From Gorsachius magnificus (taxonomy: Eukaryota; Chordata; Aves; Pelecaniformes; Ardeidae): a DNA stretch of 64,000 nt. The stretch is from assembly GCA_034008185.1 (NCBI GenBank), contig CM067082.1, positions 9,284,984 through 9,348,983 of the forward strand, written 5' to 3'. Made by a program: the position numbers and the translations under genes. This document shows, one piece after another, positions 1 to 14,400 of this stretch (its first letter is position 1; the number at the start of each line of letters is the position of its first letter). Below the pieces are notes generated by a model that worked only from the letters and a program-made list of their open reading frames with translations, had not been told where the DNA came from and did not search any database.

Positions 1-2289
1 TTGCTCACAAGATCCTAATTTTGTTTGTAACTTCAGGGCCTTCTAACAATCCTGCTGCTAATGCCCCCACAGTCCTAAGGGTGAGCTCCTGCCCCCTTTG
101 AAACTGATGGCAAAACTTCCAAAGGACCAGGATTTGTCCAAGTCTTACAGTAAGAATGGAAATGTCCCTGGTATATCATTAAGGGTTTGGTTTGAGTCTT
201 GATATAAACCCTTATAGCATTTGACCCAGCTTGATAACCTTCACTGAAAATCCCCAGTGGCTACTGGTCATGTACAGGAGTCAGAGGTGCCCCACCAAGC
301 TGTGGTGGACCAAAGAATAGATCTTGCAGCGGGAGCATTGCTGACCTGAATGAGTATGACTGAAAATCCATGCTGACAGGAAGCCTGCTACAAACAAACC
401 ACTTGGACTAAAGGGGACACAGAGGAGACCGGACTGTGGCACATTTTTATGGCTTCCTGTAAATGCGGTGCTTAGCTTACTCCAATGACTCTCGCAAAGA
501 GCTTTTCCTACTTGCTCCAGTTCCCCCTGGAGCAACAGGATTTTCCCAAATGCGCACCGAGGATTTCCCACAAGGGAAGAGGCCAGGAAAGACTGCACCT
601 TTCTCTGGCCACAGCACCACAGTACAGAGAAGTAGAGGATGAACCACCTCTATCTGCAGGTTTGCAGGAATGCAAATTCGGTACATTGAGCTCATGCACT
701 GAAGTTTTGGGACACACATGCAGTTCCCTATGAAATAGAGGCTGGAGAATTTTCCTTATCCCTAAATTATGGACCATCATATAAATACTGCTATACAATA
801 TTCAGCCCAGCTAGCAGTTTCCACTTAGGAAGCAACCTAGGTGAGATTCAGAGGGCTGAAGGAGGTTAGTGGGTAACGCGTGGGCAGTGCTGCGTAATGG
901 AAGCTCGCACTGCATTTGGCTCTAGCCAAAATGAAGCCACAGTATCACTTTCATAAGCATCTGGTTTGCACTGATGAAAACAGTGATTCTTTCCCCAGAT
1001 ACACCTATTACCAACTTCATACCTAAATGAGTAAGGAGTTTGTAGTGCCAGCTCTCTAGTTACTGAATGAAAAACAGGCTTTGTTCAGAGGGAGCTTTGA
1101 ACAAAACTGTAAAACAGAGAAAGGAAACAATAACCAATAGCTGAAGCTATAACCCCAAACTAGGCGAAATCCACCCAGCATCACTAGCAGTAAATACTCA
1201 AAAGAATCATGAGGCAAAGTATGCAGGTCTGGTATTGCAAACATGGCAAATATAACCTCCTAAAAGTTATAACGGTGCTAAAATGTCCACTAGAGAGACC
1301 AAGGATTGACACCAGACCAAGGGAGCCAGAGCTCCACTTGCAGTTGTTGCATTTTTTCTCCATGGCTCTCTACCTTAAGTTCCCCCACCCCAGCCAGAAT
1401 TGAAGGATGGTAGAAAGAAAAGTGTTCCCTGCTTGCTTAAATGTGCAAATCTAATAAAAGGCAAAATGAAAAAAACAATCCCAAAGACCAGATGGCACCA
1501 CCACAAAGGTCCAGGGAGATGTGAATGTGCATTTTCATGTATATGTGCCTATTCGCACAAGATAAAATCCTGTATGTGATGGGGATTTGTACAGTTTTTA
1601 ATGACAACTGGTATTAGGAGGCAATAGGAAAGCAAAGGTGTCCTTTACACTAGTGTATGGGGAAGGGATGCAAGCACAGAACACGTGAACGTGTGGTCAC
1701 ATCCAGGACAGTAAAAGGGGCTAACAGAATCCAAATTAAACATGGCAAGTCCTTCGGAGGAGAAGTCAGGCTGAATAACTGAGGAACCAACCACCTATCT
1801 TTGTGCTATACTTTCCATACTTTCATGGCCTTCTTACCATTAACCTGCAGTTATCCCTCTCTGTCTCTCCCTGACTCTGATACAGGCACAGTTGAGCATT
1901 AGCAAAATTTCATGGATGGAGCAGCTGGAGGTTGGAGGCATTGAAAACCATACCTACAATGACAGGCCAGTGCAATTAGCTGGAACTTTAATGCCTAACC
2001 TAACTTTGTATGTGCCTGCAAAACCCAATATCCACAGTTTCAACTACAAACAGAAGTCTAGCCAGTGCTTTGATATAAATCCTTGGGGTTTTTTTTGTTC
2101 TTGTCCCTTTGCCTCCAGCCTCTCCCCTTTCTCTTCAGATCAAGTCCCCTCTATTTCTTGGCCATTTTTTTCCTCCAAAAAATAATCAGTGAAAGATATA
2201 GGATTCTTAAAAAATAACTTAACTTTTTAAAAAAAAAATTTAAAAATTTTAGCCCATAGTTGTGTTTGTTCTAGAACTCCATGACTTAC
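1..2289 (-). other. TG: TG intron 40 (partial)
   Basis: Runs off the left edge. The next ChEL exon (expected to read like GNWGLLDQV in human TG) is not present here. I see no repeat of recognisable family, only a T/A-rich stretch near 2160-2250. No part of the SLA gene, nested in TG in mammals, could be recognised. Confidence 0.8.
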
Positions 2290-2449
2290 CTGTAGTAAAG
2301 AAGCCAAAAACACCGACCCGGTAGTTTGCTGTCACGACAATGGCATTACTGATGGCAGCCAGGTATGATCCATCTATGGTTGGCTTTCCTGTCTCAGCAT
2401 CGTAGCTCCCTCCATTTTGGAAGAACAGCAACACTGACATGTTTTTGAC
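2290..2449 (-). CDS. TG: TG exon 40 (cholinesterase-like domain)
   Basis: 160 nt, entering in phase 0 and leaving in phase 1. It reads [19 protein letters not shown], then [20 protein letters not shown] and [10 protein letters not shown]. Human TG has ASVLVFFHN, AIDGSFLAAVGNLIVVTASY and RVGVFGFL. This strand-loop part of the alpha/beta-hydrolase fold precedes the nucleophile elbow, which would lie in later exons; TG lacks the catalytic serine. Asn-Met-Ser is a possible sequon. The acceptor is CACTGCAG and the donor CAG|GTAAGT. Confidence 0.98.
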
Positions 2450-5400
2450 CTGCAGTGACAACAACCAGGTCAATAATCACGTAGCCAACTCCTTTTGTAG
2501 ATCACTGATGAGAACCCAAGCATCTTTCCCATTAACATTATCTAGGCCATTCATAGCTCTTCAACAGTGACCATAAGAGGGGATATCTGACCATCTGTCT
2601 GAAATTCTAGAGTTTAATTGTCCACAATGACCTATATACCATTAAAGAGGACACTATGTCCAGCATAAAGAAGATTTAATGGCACCACTGTGTTCCGTCA
2701 GCCAACAACTCTACCAGGTTAGCTCAAGGCAGACTCGTCCTTCTGATTTGGTCACTGAGCATGTGGTGGGCTTGTCTTTGCTGTAACGTGTCTGCTTTAC
2801 ACAAAAATGCAGAAAAAATTCAAACAAGTGGGAAAAGGAGAAGGAAAAGGCCTGTTGGGTTGCATCACCTTGAGCAGGACTAACTCAATAGCTGTGCCAG
2901 GCTGTTTCCTACTCTCAAGTCTTCAGCACTTAAACACTGCCCAGTCTCAAAAATCTCCTCAAAAATCTCCTCCTAGTCCTGCAGAGAGGACTTTATGCAC
3001 AGAGGGTGTCTGCCCCAGGAGAGCCCAGCAGGACTCCTGGGATGGGAAGGAGCTACAACGGGCTGCTGCCCATGTTAGCACTCCTTGCAGAGCCACCTGA
3101 TTTCACTCAGAAATGGGGGCTTTTCCCCAAAGCAGCACCCCACGTGTGCAGACCCTCTCTGCACACACAGCAGGGCTGCAGCCAGGCCTCTGCTGCATGA
3201 ACAGCACAAGAGCAGCACCGCCCCAGGAGACCCCAGCATTTACCAGCACATTACAGCTCTGTCAAGATGACGCTCAGAAGAAATACCAGTGAAACATACG
3301 GAAGGGTTTTGTTCAGGTTTTTTCCTTTTTTTTTTTTTTTTTTCCTTCCCGCTGCAAAAAGAGGAATGACCCGCTCCAATGCTAAAAAGGTTTTTTCAAA
3401 GCGTAACCTCAATTTTCCATTCAGCACTTTCATCCCGTTGCCCACTTTGGGCCTGTCCTGAAGGAGTCTCCTCTCTCCACCACTCAGCAGCAGGTCACGC
3501 ACACCCACCCGTCCTGCTTTCTGCTTTGGCAGCTGCTGGTGTTTTTCAAAGAAGGGCTGGTGGCCCCTGCAGCAGCATCAAAGTACAGCTGAAGTTTGTT
3601 TTTCCCTGCAGCTAGAGGGCATTGGGCTCTGTTGCTGTTATTTTCTGGATGGAGCTTAGCTAAACACAGCAGTTCCATCTGCTCTGGCAAAGGATGTCTC
3701 CAGCAAAAATGAGACTGGCTGTATGGGAGAAGCAGCAGATAAGCGATGGTTGCAGCCTCCTGCAAAATTACAGGATAGGAGGCAAAATTCCCTCAGCTGC
3801 CCTTAATTTGTCGTGATTGTGTGCACTCCTCACTCATCTATCTGAAGAATCACTTCAGGAGAATCTTGTGAACATGCCAATGTTACCAAGAAAACCCCAG
3901 AAACTGCAAGCACTGAAACATGCTGCGCTCTCTCTGGAACTTCTGCTCCTGAATAGAAATTGCCTAATTCACAGTGCCTTGTCCCTGGTTCCCATTTCCG
4001 CACCACACGCAGCACAGGAAGAGAGATGGGGACAAAGGAAAAACTGAAAGAATCCTGTTTTCACAAGAAAATTCATTCTAAAATACAGCCACATCAAGCC
4101 CTGCCAGCTAAAATGGTATTAAACATGATGTTGGGCCTGCTCCATCCCCTCAGCTCAGCATGGTTAAACCTGAGGTTCCAACTAGGCATTTCCCACGTGT
4201 CCACAGCCTGCATAGCACCGTGACCTCTGGTTGCCCTGTAAGTTGTATACTACATCATGCTGAGCAACTTCACCCCATGCTCTAGTGACGAAAGGCTTGA
4301 GGAAGGCAAGGATGGGAGATGAAAGTTAAAACCAGCAAAACAAAGCCTGCTGCAACACATAGGGAGAAATTCAGGGGAAGATTTAGTGCCCCGTCTGTGC
4401 CTAGTGCCAAGGGTCTGGAGGTAGCATTCCCATTTCTAGTCTGCATCGAGCAATGACAAATCTGCTCCCTATGTGAAGGTAAACTGTTATGAAAAATAAT
4501 TTGGGGGTTAATCCCAAGGGATTTCAATCTCAGAGCTCATGGATTTGGGCATTTTAGATGAGGGCTGCTTAACACAGTTGCCTTCCCATTTCTTGTTAGC
4601 CATTTTAACAGCATAGCACAATTATTTTCATGCTGTAATTGAACTATGTCTCACTACATGAGATATTTCATATCACCTGTCTATCTATCTATCTATTTGG
4701 TAGCCAATTAATTTTTTACTGTACATTAGCTGCTGGACGATTTATTTTGAATAGAAACTAATTTCTCCCAAGCCTTGTCCTCAATCAAATTCCACCAACC
4801 ACTGTAATTAAATCTGTGAGGCAGAAGAAAAGCAAAACCTTAACTAAAGCCTGCTGGAGCCAGTCTCTTCAGCCACGACCACTTGGTACCAGGCTGAGCT
4901 GCAGCAGCATCAGCGTCAATGCCAGACTGCAGTGGGGCACATGTGGGGCAATGCTGGGCAGAGTGGGCCAGCACATTCCTCACAGACAGGCCATGGCTGC
5001 CACGTGGCTACTGCCCAGTGCAGGGTTTTGCTCCCTACTTAGCAACAAAACGCAGACAGTCACACTTTGAGGTGTAAAATCTGTGCAAAGTCTTCCAGCT
5101 GGGACATGGTCAGGTGGCTCGCTGGCTTATCTAGCGGGGGGATGTCTTCTGGGAAGCCCAGCAGCTCCACCATGGTCTCACACCTTTAGGGGCTTAGGTC
5201 CCACGTGCAAACCCTCATGAGGGAGAGAAGTTCAGCATGCACCGGGAAGCTGCAAGTCAGCTGGAAGTCTGAAAGGCTTTATAATATTCAGAACCATCTT
5301 CTCCATCTGTCTGTAAAACACTTAATGAGCTACTTGGCAGGGATAGATTTAAAACTCTACCGAGCCAGGCAACCTCAAGTGCTTTTACTGCTGTAGAATA

Positions 5401-8400
5401 TTGCTCTGTAAAGAATTGAATGCAGCAGGGACCATGCAATAAGGATGGGAATAACATGTGCAGGGGCTAGGAGTAGAGGAGAGAGGGTACACTTTCTATT
5501 CTTATTCAGCATACAGTTTTAACCCTTGATCTTTCATTTGAACCCGTTGCAAATCAAGCTGAAGCACAGCTTTGCTTTGCTAGAGTGACAGGTGGTGATG
5601 GTTATAAGTGGAAAAAAGTCTCAGAAGCACCAGTTTTATTTGGAGGGTTACGTGGTGCATGCAGCTATGGAAGCAAAATGAGGTAATGTCATTCACCCTC
5701 TTCACTGCTTGACACTTAAAGAGTCCTCCAGGGGCAGGCAGCCACTGCACCGTGCTCTGGTTCAGGCTCAAAACACTCCTGAACGACCTCTGCATTCGCT
5801 GCTCTCCAGGAGGTTTTCTATTCAGTATTTACTAGCTAATTTAACTTTCCACGGGCTGAAAATATATAACTATAGCTCTCTGCAAGTGAGTAAAAAATAG
5901 AGCTTGCCACAAAAAGAAACAGGAAAATGCCATGCCTTCTGCTCCCAGCTACTTCTGCAAAAAGAGAAGTTTTGGTTCTTTCTTGGGCTAGACTTACACA
6001 TGTGAAACTGATTGACTTGACCGGACCTGCTTGTACCTTACATCTCTCTACAAAAGACAGGGGTGGATTCAGTTGTCAGTACTGCTAAGGAGAAAAGACA
6101 AGCCAGTTTGGTCTATCAGATGGCAGAAAATACAATGCTTGCAAATAAGCTATCTTGAAAGCAGCACTCAGGCAGAGATGGCAAACTGCCTGGGACAGTG
6201 ACCTGCCGTTTTCAATGAGCGATGACTGCACCCAAGGCAAAATGTCAGTCTGGTGCTGCAGGGAGAAAAGAGACAGCTGCTTTTTTCTGGTGATTAAAGG
6301 GACCTGCAAGGGACTCTGTGTGCTGCTGTCAGATATCTCCATCAACTCTCTCCAGACATGCAGTATGACAGACCCATAAATTTCTATTATAACCACTGTC
6401 ACCTTCTGAAAACTATCAGTACTGCGGAAAGAAAAACCCCGTTCTTGTGCTCTGGGCCCAGTCTCCAATGGGATTCACATGTTATTCAGCATCTTTATCC
6501 CCAGACCCCCAGGGGTTTGGCCAGTCATCTAAGCTTGGCTTTAACTTGAAGCTTTATTTTTTGGGGGGTTGGACTAGATGACCTCTAGGGGTCCCTTCCA
6601 ACCCAAAACATTCTATGAATCTATGATATTATATCTGCTTAGGATGAGAAATTCAAGAGCTTTCAAATGACAGTTTCTCAGATTGTACCATTGGCCCCAT
6701 CATCTTTAAAATGTCTATTTTTATGCTCTGCGAGCTGGGCACAAATCCAGCATTACTTGCTACCCTCATTCCTCAACAGAGTTTCCATGGATGTCAACAG
6801 GGGAACAATAAAGGTGAGGGTGAAAAAAACCCCATCTGCTGCTGCTCGGCTGGTGGTAAGTGTTGATGTAATGCATGGTACCACGTTATCGTCTCCTGGA
6901 CAAATGGCCGCATTTCAGGGATGTTGCCATTTCTGTCCTTAATTTGTCCTCCTTCACCACCACCTTCTTCTTGTGTTTTGTTTCTCTCTTTGTGTCTCTC
7001 TCATTTCTAGCTTTTTAATTTGCTGCCTTCCTAGTTACCCAAACACAGCTCCCTGAAAGCCTATAGGGCTCTCGCACCAGTAAAAACAACAGAGTGCCTA
7101 ATTTAATCTTGCAGGGCTTTGTGGACACCACAAAAGCTATCATTCATGCCAATTGAAAGTACTTTGAAAAGAGACAGTGCTCGGCTACAAAAAAATTCGA
7201 CTCATCTCCTACTTACAGCAGTGGCAGGAACAAAGACGTTGAGATATAGGCAGTCTTCGCTGACAGAGTGCGACGGGGCCTCTCCATCTCCTGGCTGCCA
7301 ACAAGCTGCCCTAGAGACACGGATTGAGAAAATGACAACAAAAAGGCTTGTACTCTTTTTCGACTGCTGCTATTTCCTTATATTTTGATGCACTGAGTTT
7401 ATAAAATCTTTAAATCTGTAGATCTCAATCACGTTTACACCCACCTATACCTTAGTAGCATACACATGGGTTTGAATATACACATCCAAATGCAAAAAAC
7501 ACATTGTATTTTCATGTCTAGAATCCTTCCCTCAGAAAACCAGCCTCATTTAAAAAAGATTAGAACTTGAAAACAACCTTTCAGAAAACTCACACTTTAC
7601 ATAAACTGTACAAAATTAGCACCAGATGTAAGGGGAGCGGCACTGGAGGTCTCCGGCACAGGTCTCCCCCTGCTATTGCCTGCACATCTATGTAATCCAC
7701 TCTTTTGCTGAAATGCGAATTATTTACTTTAATTTCTAGGAATTCAGCCAGCCAGCCATGTACAGAAAATAATTTTCTTGCTATCAACTCTATGAGATTT
7801 ATAAGCTCAAGCTCTCTCCACAATAAGAATCAAGTGGATGACTTCTGCAGCTCAGATAGAAGCTATTTTGAAGCCAGTTCCTTCTGCTTCACAGCCATAT
7901 TTATATCGCATATTGAGTTATGGAAAAGTATCACAAGTTACTAGGGAAAAAGCCAGAAGAAGCTATGGAAAAGAGAATTATTTCTAAATTATCATTTTAA
8001 TGGCCTTGTAAAATTTTACACTGAAGGTATGAAGAATTCAATAGAAAACTACAAGGAAAAGGACCAGCTTTAATGTAATTCTACAAAATCTTTCCATAAG
8101 GGAAGTTCCTAGGATGGTGATATCACTCAGTAGCTTTCACACTGATGTAGAGAAGCACATTGTCTCCAACCAAAACTGCTAAAGCCATTTTAAGGCAGAG
8201 AAAATACAAATTGTCAGGTAAGAAGCCACCCAGGACAACAGGTATAATGCTATTAATGGTAGAGCTTCCCACAGGGCAGCAGATTTCATCACCCGTGCTC
8301 ATGGGTTTTGTTTTTTTTTTAGCAACTCATCAAGATTCTCAGCACCTCCAGCTCCCAGGATCTCCTCATGCCGGGACCGACTCTGGGGAAAGGCTGCCAC

Positions 8401-11400
8401 CTGCTGAGGCAAGTCCACAGCTCTGCTGGCAACTGGAGACCAACAGCTGGACAGGTTTTTGGGTTGGTTTCATTTAAGGTTGGGTTGTTTTGGTTTTTTT
8501 AAATCTTTTATCAGGTCCAGGCTGATAAATAAACATTTCCGTCAGTAATATCACTGTGCTAATGTGAATTTCTTATATATAAATATTGTGCAACACCAAC
8601 ATAGAGTCCTAAAAAATATAGATGTCAACACTTTCTACACACACACAGAGTGAGGTCCCTGTGATTCTCCAACTGCACGTCCATGGTGCTAAGCTCAAAG
8701 AATTATTTTTTTAACCTTAAGTGAGTAGCAGAAGATAATGGCCAAGCTCTTCATTGGCGTAAGGAAGCACAGAGAATTCAAAAGATAGGAGCAGACTAAC
8801 TAAGGTCCCTAAATTGCTTTGAAAATCTCAGCCAGGCTGCTCATTGCAACACCACGTCTTCAAAGAGAGACCACAAAGGTGGCTGGCTCTTACCCAAAGT
8901 CCTAGCAGACACCACACTGTGGCTACAGACACGAAGAGCTGATGGTGTGTGTGCTAAACTAACAAACATCACTGTGCACCTGAAGAAATAAAAAGCCATG
9001 TCTCCCGGTTTTAACCCCAAAGGTGCAACCTGAAGGATGAGACCACCAAAGGCCAGATACTCTTTCAACTTCTCAAGACAATGCTGCATCTCTTTTCACT
9101 TGGTTCATCACAGGGGTGCACTGTGAGAAAGGCCCTATAAAAACAACTTCATTTTCATATCTTGTTTCTCGTTGTTGCTGCATTTCTATTTGCTGTGGGG
9201 TTTTTCTTAAAAGAAATCCACTATCCTAACATGTTCCACGGCACAGATATACTAAGTAGTATCACCCAAACCCTCTTTTCTTTAAGAAATTCACATTCAC
9301 TTGGTTCCCCAATGCAACAAAATTAAGACTCATATCTTAAGACTAAATAAAGCACAAACATGCACACAAAGGCTATGTCCAAAGACTGCCTCTGACGTAA
9401 ACTCACTGAGCAGGGATGTCTGTACAGCCCTGGAGAGCCAGGGCCAGCCAATGGGAAATATTAGATATGAGGACTTAAGAGAAATTTAGCCCATCTGCTA
9501 ATACAGTTCCTAGTGTTCATTTCCTCTTCAGGCATTACCTAGAATTTTTATAACTTCTGTACTTCTGGCCAATCCATTTAGCAAGTATTTTCCTTTTAAT
9601 AGTTTTTGGACAGAAAAGACTATCTGGGTCCTTCAGCCCAATCTCCTAGACGCTACTAGGCAGAGAATTGCTATATGAGGCCCACAGCTTCTGGTTAAAT
9701 CAGCATTAAAGCACCCCTGTTTGATTAAATACTCTACAAATTTATGGCTCAGCAGGACCAAAATGTGTTTGCATAAATATTATAAATATCTGTATAAATA
9801 CTCAGAATGAAAATGGATTGACAGCAGACAGTTGGTGGGAGTTATGCATAGATTCAAGACAATGTACTGGAATCTGCCTTTTTTCTTGAGGTGCTTGCAT
9901 GCATTAGCATATACACAGAAAAAAATATTCTTTTTGGTAAACAAAATCCCAAACTTCTATTAACCTGTACCCTATAGGTTTTTTTGCAAGAAAGGACATG
10001 AATATGGTGGTCATCACTCCAGCTACTTTCATACACCTGGATGGAACGAGCGCTTCTGCAGATGATCTAAAGGTTTTCTTACCGAGCCACAGTAGCATTC
10101 CAGGTTTCCACCCAAGCAAATGGCTCTGGAGGACTGAAGCGCCTCTCTGCAAGAGGAGGTGCAGCATACGGGATCCCCAAGAACTGGCTGATATTTCTCC
10201 ACTCTGAGCCAATGCGGATCACCTGGGATTTGCCCACCAGATCTCCATGAGACGGGATGTACACAGATGGGGTTAAATCCGATTCAGAAATGGAATGGAA
10301 TAAATCTATTGGGGTAGGTTGGGGGGAGGAAAAAAAGGAAAAATAATTTGCTTTTTCAAGTTAGTACTATTTCAGAAATGAAAATTAATCCCATTTCCCT
10401 TAATTTTAAACTGTTAAGTGTCTAATTCACTTCTTTAAATGAAACATAGATAAATACATGCTATTCTCTCCCTATAAAATACTTCATGCTATGCTATATG
10501 TTAGCTGCTGGATATGAAAATTTAACTTCCCAAACCCTTATTCAAACATTTCTTCCAGATCAGGCATCACATTAGACTATAAATCTGAGCATTTCTACAC
10601 AAAGGGAGAGAGATTTTCAGACTTCCCCCCGCCCAGCTCTAAAAAGCACAATGTTAAACCTTTAAACATTTACAGCAAGTCAGAGAGAGGGAAGATAACC
10701 ACACAGCTCGTCGCTTTGTGCTCTCGCCAGAAAAGACTTGCACCTCAGTCCCCTTTCCAGTAGCTGTTTCATCATGTGAGACAGACAAGCTTCAACAGAA
10801 GGCAGTGAGCACAACCCATGTCCAAACTCCCTGCACTCCTGTGTAGGGACTGCTGTCCTTGAAGTGGGAATCACCAGTGCAAGTGCTCACCTTAAGCCTT
10901 CTACATGCCAGAGAAGGGAAGGCAAGAGTGTCGGGTACTAGAGGGTCTTCATCACCATCTCTTGCCTTACACTCCATCGTGAATACTGCCATTTTCTTCC
11001 ACAGAACTTAGCCCAGCAATTACATTTTATATCAAACATATTTGCTATCTAAATCTATTTTTTCTTGCAGAAAATTTGAGATATTAGGGAGTTATAGTTT
11101 GATTTTTTTTTTTTTCTTTTCTGTATAAGGATTATCTCAATCATTGGCTATCTATCCAAAGCAGAGGTTTTTCAGTAATGCCTTACTCTTAAACAGAGCT
11201 AAGTGGTATCTCATACTATTCCTCTCCTAAAACAATGTATTTGATAGGCAGGAACCAAATTCTAAGTCACATGACTAAAAGCAAAACTGTACATAAATGA
11301 ACACACAAGTCTAGCTTTTATGTTTCAGTCAGTGATTTTGCTTCACTTGAAAATGATAAACCCCTTTTTCTCTCACAGAATCATTGAATCATTTAGGTTA

Positions 11401-14400
11401 GAAAAGACCTTTAAGATCATCAAGTCCAACCGTTAACCTAACCCTGCCATCCCACCACTAAACCATGTCCCTAAGCACCTCGTCTACCTGTCTACTCTCA
11501 TAGAGTTTGAACATAGAAGGTTCTCATTGATTTGTCAACTCTTCACTGAAATTTCAGTGAAGAGAAAAGGAAATATTTCTTCCTTTCCCCCTTATTGTTA
11601 CCTGGTTTCTAATTACTTCTAATAAAACAAATAATCAGTATTATATGAAAAGAGAGCATTCTCTTTTAAACTCAAGGGAAAAAACCAACAAAACTTAGTT
11701 ACAAATAAGGGCATAGCCAAACAATAGAATTTTTGCCCGTCTACACAACTTCTATTTCTCTCTGAAATAATTTTCGCTTCTTTAAAATATTAGTTCATCT
11801 CAGTTTAAGAGTTTTTTGCTTGTTTGATTCTGTTTGTTTTCTCCAGAGACAGTCCTTAAGACTTTCAACTGACAGTGGGTTTTCACACTCCTTGTGTTAT
11901 TGTCAGAGTTTAAAAGAAAGAGCATGTAGAAACATCTTCTGCAGATGAAAAGGAAGGAGATGAACTTTCATTACTGGGTTTTTTTGTTTGCACATTCCAA
12001 AACATTTTTTGTAGACTAGACTTCCTTACTATACCTGCTCCTACACTAGATGATAACACTATGATTTCAAGCATTTTTATAAAAAGTATTTGGGGACATT
12101 TTCCCCTCCTGCTTGGCTGTAACTCCACTGACACAGCAATGGACAGTTGTCTAGGAGACTTCCATATTGCTTTATGTCTAATGAGGATTTCCTCACTCTT
12201 CCATTCACAAGAATTGTCCACAGGCCACCACAGTTGAGTTCCCTCCTCCACAGCCTTAACCTGCTCTTACCTTGTCTCCTATAGATAAATGTAGCTGGCT
12301 CCTTGAGTAAAACCCGGCAGCTGTGCCCTTGCAGGCCATGTGTACATATCTGTGTATCAGGGTAGAAAAGGCATCTTACTGCTGAAGGCTGGATTTCCAG
12401 TGTAACCAGTGTACATGACTGGTTCTTTGAACAAGCTGTGAGATGAAATGTGAAGAAAAAAGAGCAGGTAAAAATGTATTCTCAAATTATTTTGTATGAC
12501 AGTGTGGTAAGATGCTTAAAAGAAAGGTTTTACAACAGGTCAAGCAACAAGGATATGAAGTAGCTCTAAAGTGGAATAATGGGGCATAGATGTCCTCAGA
12601 TTCCCAGAACATTCTCCAAAATAGTCAAAGGACAAAAGGTTATATTGGCTTTAAAATGGAGCAATACAGCAAGGGAACTGGTATCACAGGTTTACGGAGA
12701 AGAAAAACATCTTCTAATGAAGTACTGAGGACCTCAGCTGAATTCAAACAGTCTCCAGGGACCCCCAGAGAAAGGTTTCAGAACAAGAAAAGTGATCCTC
12801 TCACTCGTCCCAGTTTGTACTCAGAGGGGGGTATCCCACACGTTTCCTTTAGAAAGGCTCCTTCAAACAGTTACAGGAAAAGGAAAAACACTGCTCACCC
12901 TCATAAGGTGAGGACCATCCACTGCAAAAAGTTGGACCATTCCAAGGACCATCTTCTGCAGTAGGTGGGAACTTTTCCTTATTTCTACTGCTCTGTGGCA
13001 CTGAGGATTTGCCAGTCATAGGAAATTAAAGGACTCTCTTCTGTCTAGTCAGGCGATTAATTAAAGCAGTTCCCTTTGTTGTTACCAAGCCCAACCCCTG
13101 CTTCATCCCAGCTCTCAGTTAGCCTGCCTTCACGCACCACAGCTACAGGTTACTTTAGATAACAGCAGGTGGCTCTGCCATCTTTCTCACTCAATGAACT
13201 TAATTGTTCTTTAGAAAATAGAAACATCAGCCCTTTAATTATTTGCTACAATAGTCTTCAAGTTGTACACTGCCTGGAGAAGCAAGAGATCTTTGCAGAC
13301 AAGAGGCGTCAAAATTATGCAATCACGGTATGGCATTTTTTGTCTATTGTATCTTTCATTAGATAAACTATTTTCAGGTCCCTTCTCTCAAATCCAGAAC
13401 ACTGGGGCAGTCTTTAAAAATAAGCAAAATTTGTGTATCTATGTGAGAAAGGGGGGGAAGCTGTTCTTTATTTTTCAGGCTCACAAACCACTATTTTCTG
13501 TAAAGCTTTGAATAACTATTTCTTACCGGATAGACAAAAGTCTCTGGTAGTGGAGAAGTCATTGGATATATCTCTACTAACTTGCACAACTTCAAAGTTT
13601 GAGACGGATGAATCCATGAGAACAGAGGATACATTTAAGGGTTGCCATATATCCGAATACTCTGTAAAATGAGCCATACAAAAATAACATAGCTAGAAAA
13701 ATCAGTAAAAATGTCAGATGAAAATAACATAGAAGTAAAAGCACTGGGGAGTTCCTCAGTTAAAGTCTTTCACTTTCCTTTGCATCAACTGGGAACAAAT
13801 TAAATACAATGTTCAAAGGCCTCTGATTGACTAGAGGGTCCAGTTCTATCTTCAGAGGTCATGTACAGCTAGGTTTACAAAGGTATTCACTTAATAAAGA
13901 GGTAAATTGGGAGCAGCTTCATCCAGGTTTGCACGTAAATCCAACTGATTTAAATAAAAGGTTTCTGAACAGGGCGAGTTACATTAAAGGACATGCCTCA
14001 TAATGCTTCCACAGGAATTCCTGAGCAGGTACAGCCACTAACTCCTTGGAAAGGAAGTGGAGATCTTGCACGTGACTGAGCACTCCCAGAACCTCCAGCA
14101 GGCATCCACACCTGTATCTAAAACAGGAGCTGGTTTCCTAAGGTAGTCTTCACCTCCTGCAAGGTAGATGTCTACATCTGAGGTAATTGCACTAGAGTTC
14201 TTGTATTATCAGGAGGAACAGACAGTTTTACTATACAATACCTCTATCCTGCTTTAGATGTCTGCTTTAGAATGAGACAAATTACCCCCCAGGAATCCAC
14301 AGATTACATGAGCCAGGTGTCCATGTTGACTGCATAAGGAACCTCATGTGAGTAGCTGAAATGGAGATGTCTATGATGTTGCCTGCATACATCTACATAC

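Larger units (their letters stand above)
2450..7216 (-). other. TG: TG intron 39
   Basis: 4,767 nt with GT-AG ends. It holds an 18-T run at 3326-3343, a short CTAT tract at 4681-4696 and a CR1 3' end at 6563-6626. I see no exon or other gene in the rest. Confidence 0.85.

Noticed and set aside
1..2289. Possible SLA (Src-like adaptor) exons, since SLA is nested in TG in mammals
   Set aside because: No SH3 or SH2 coding sequence was recognisable on the plus strand; SLA is expected further toward the 3' end of TG, outside the window.
6085..6468. Minus-strand open frame of 127 codons
   Set aside because: No family resemblance; in intron 39, whose flanking exons already join in phase.
12590..12964. 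Plus-strand open frame of 124 codons, rich in Lys, Arg and Ser
   Set aside because: Lies within TG intron 36, resembles no family I know, has no splice or promoter context, and this length is expected by chance in 64 kb.
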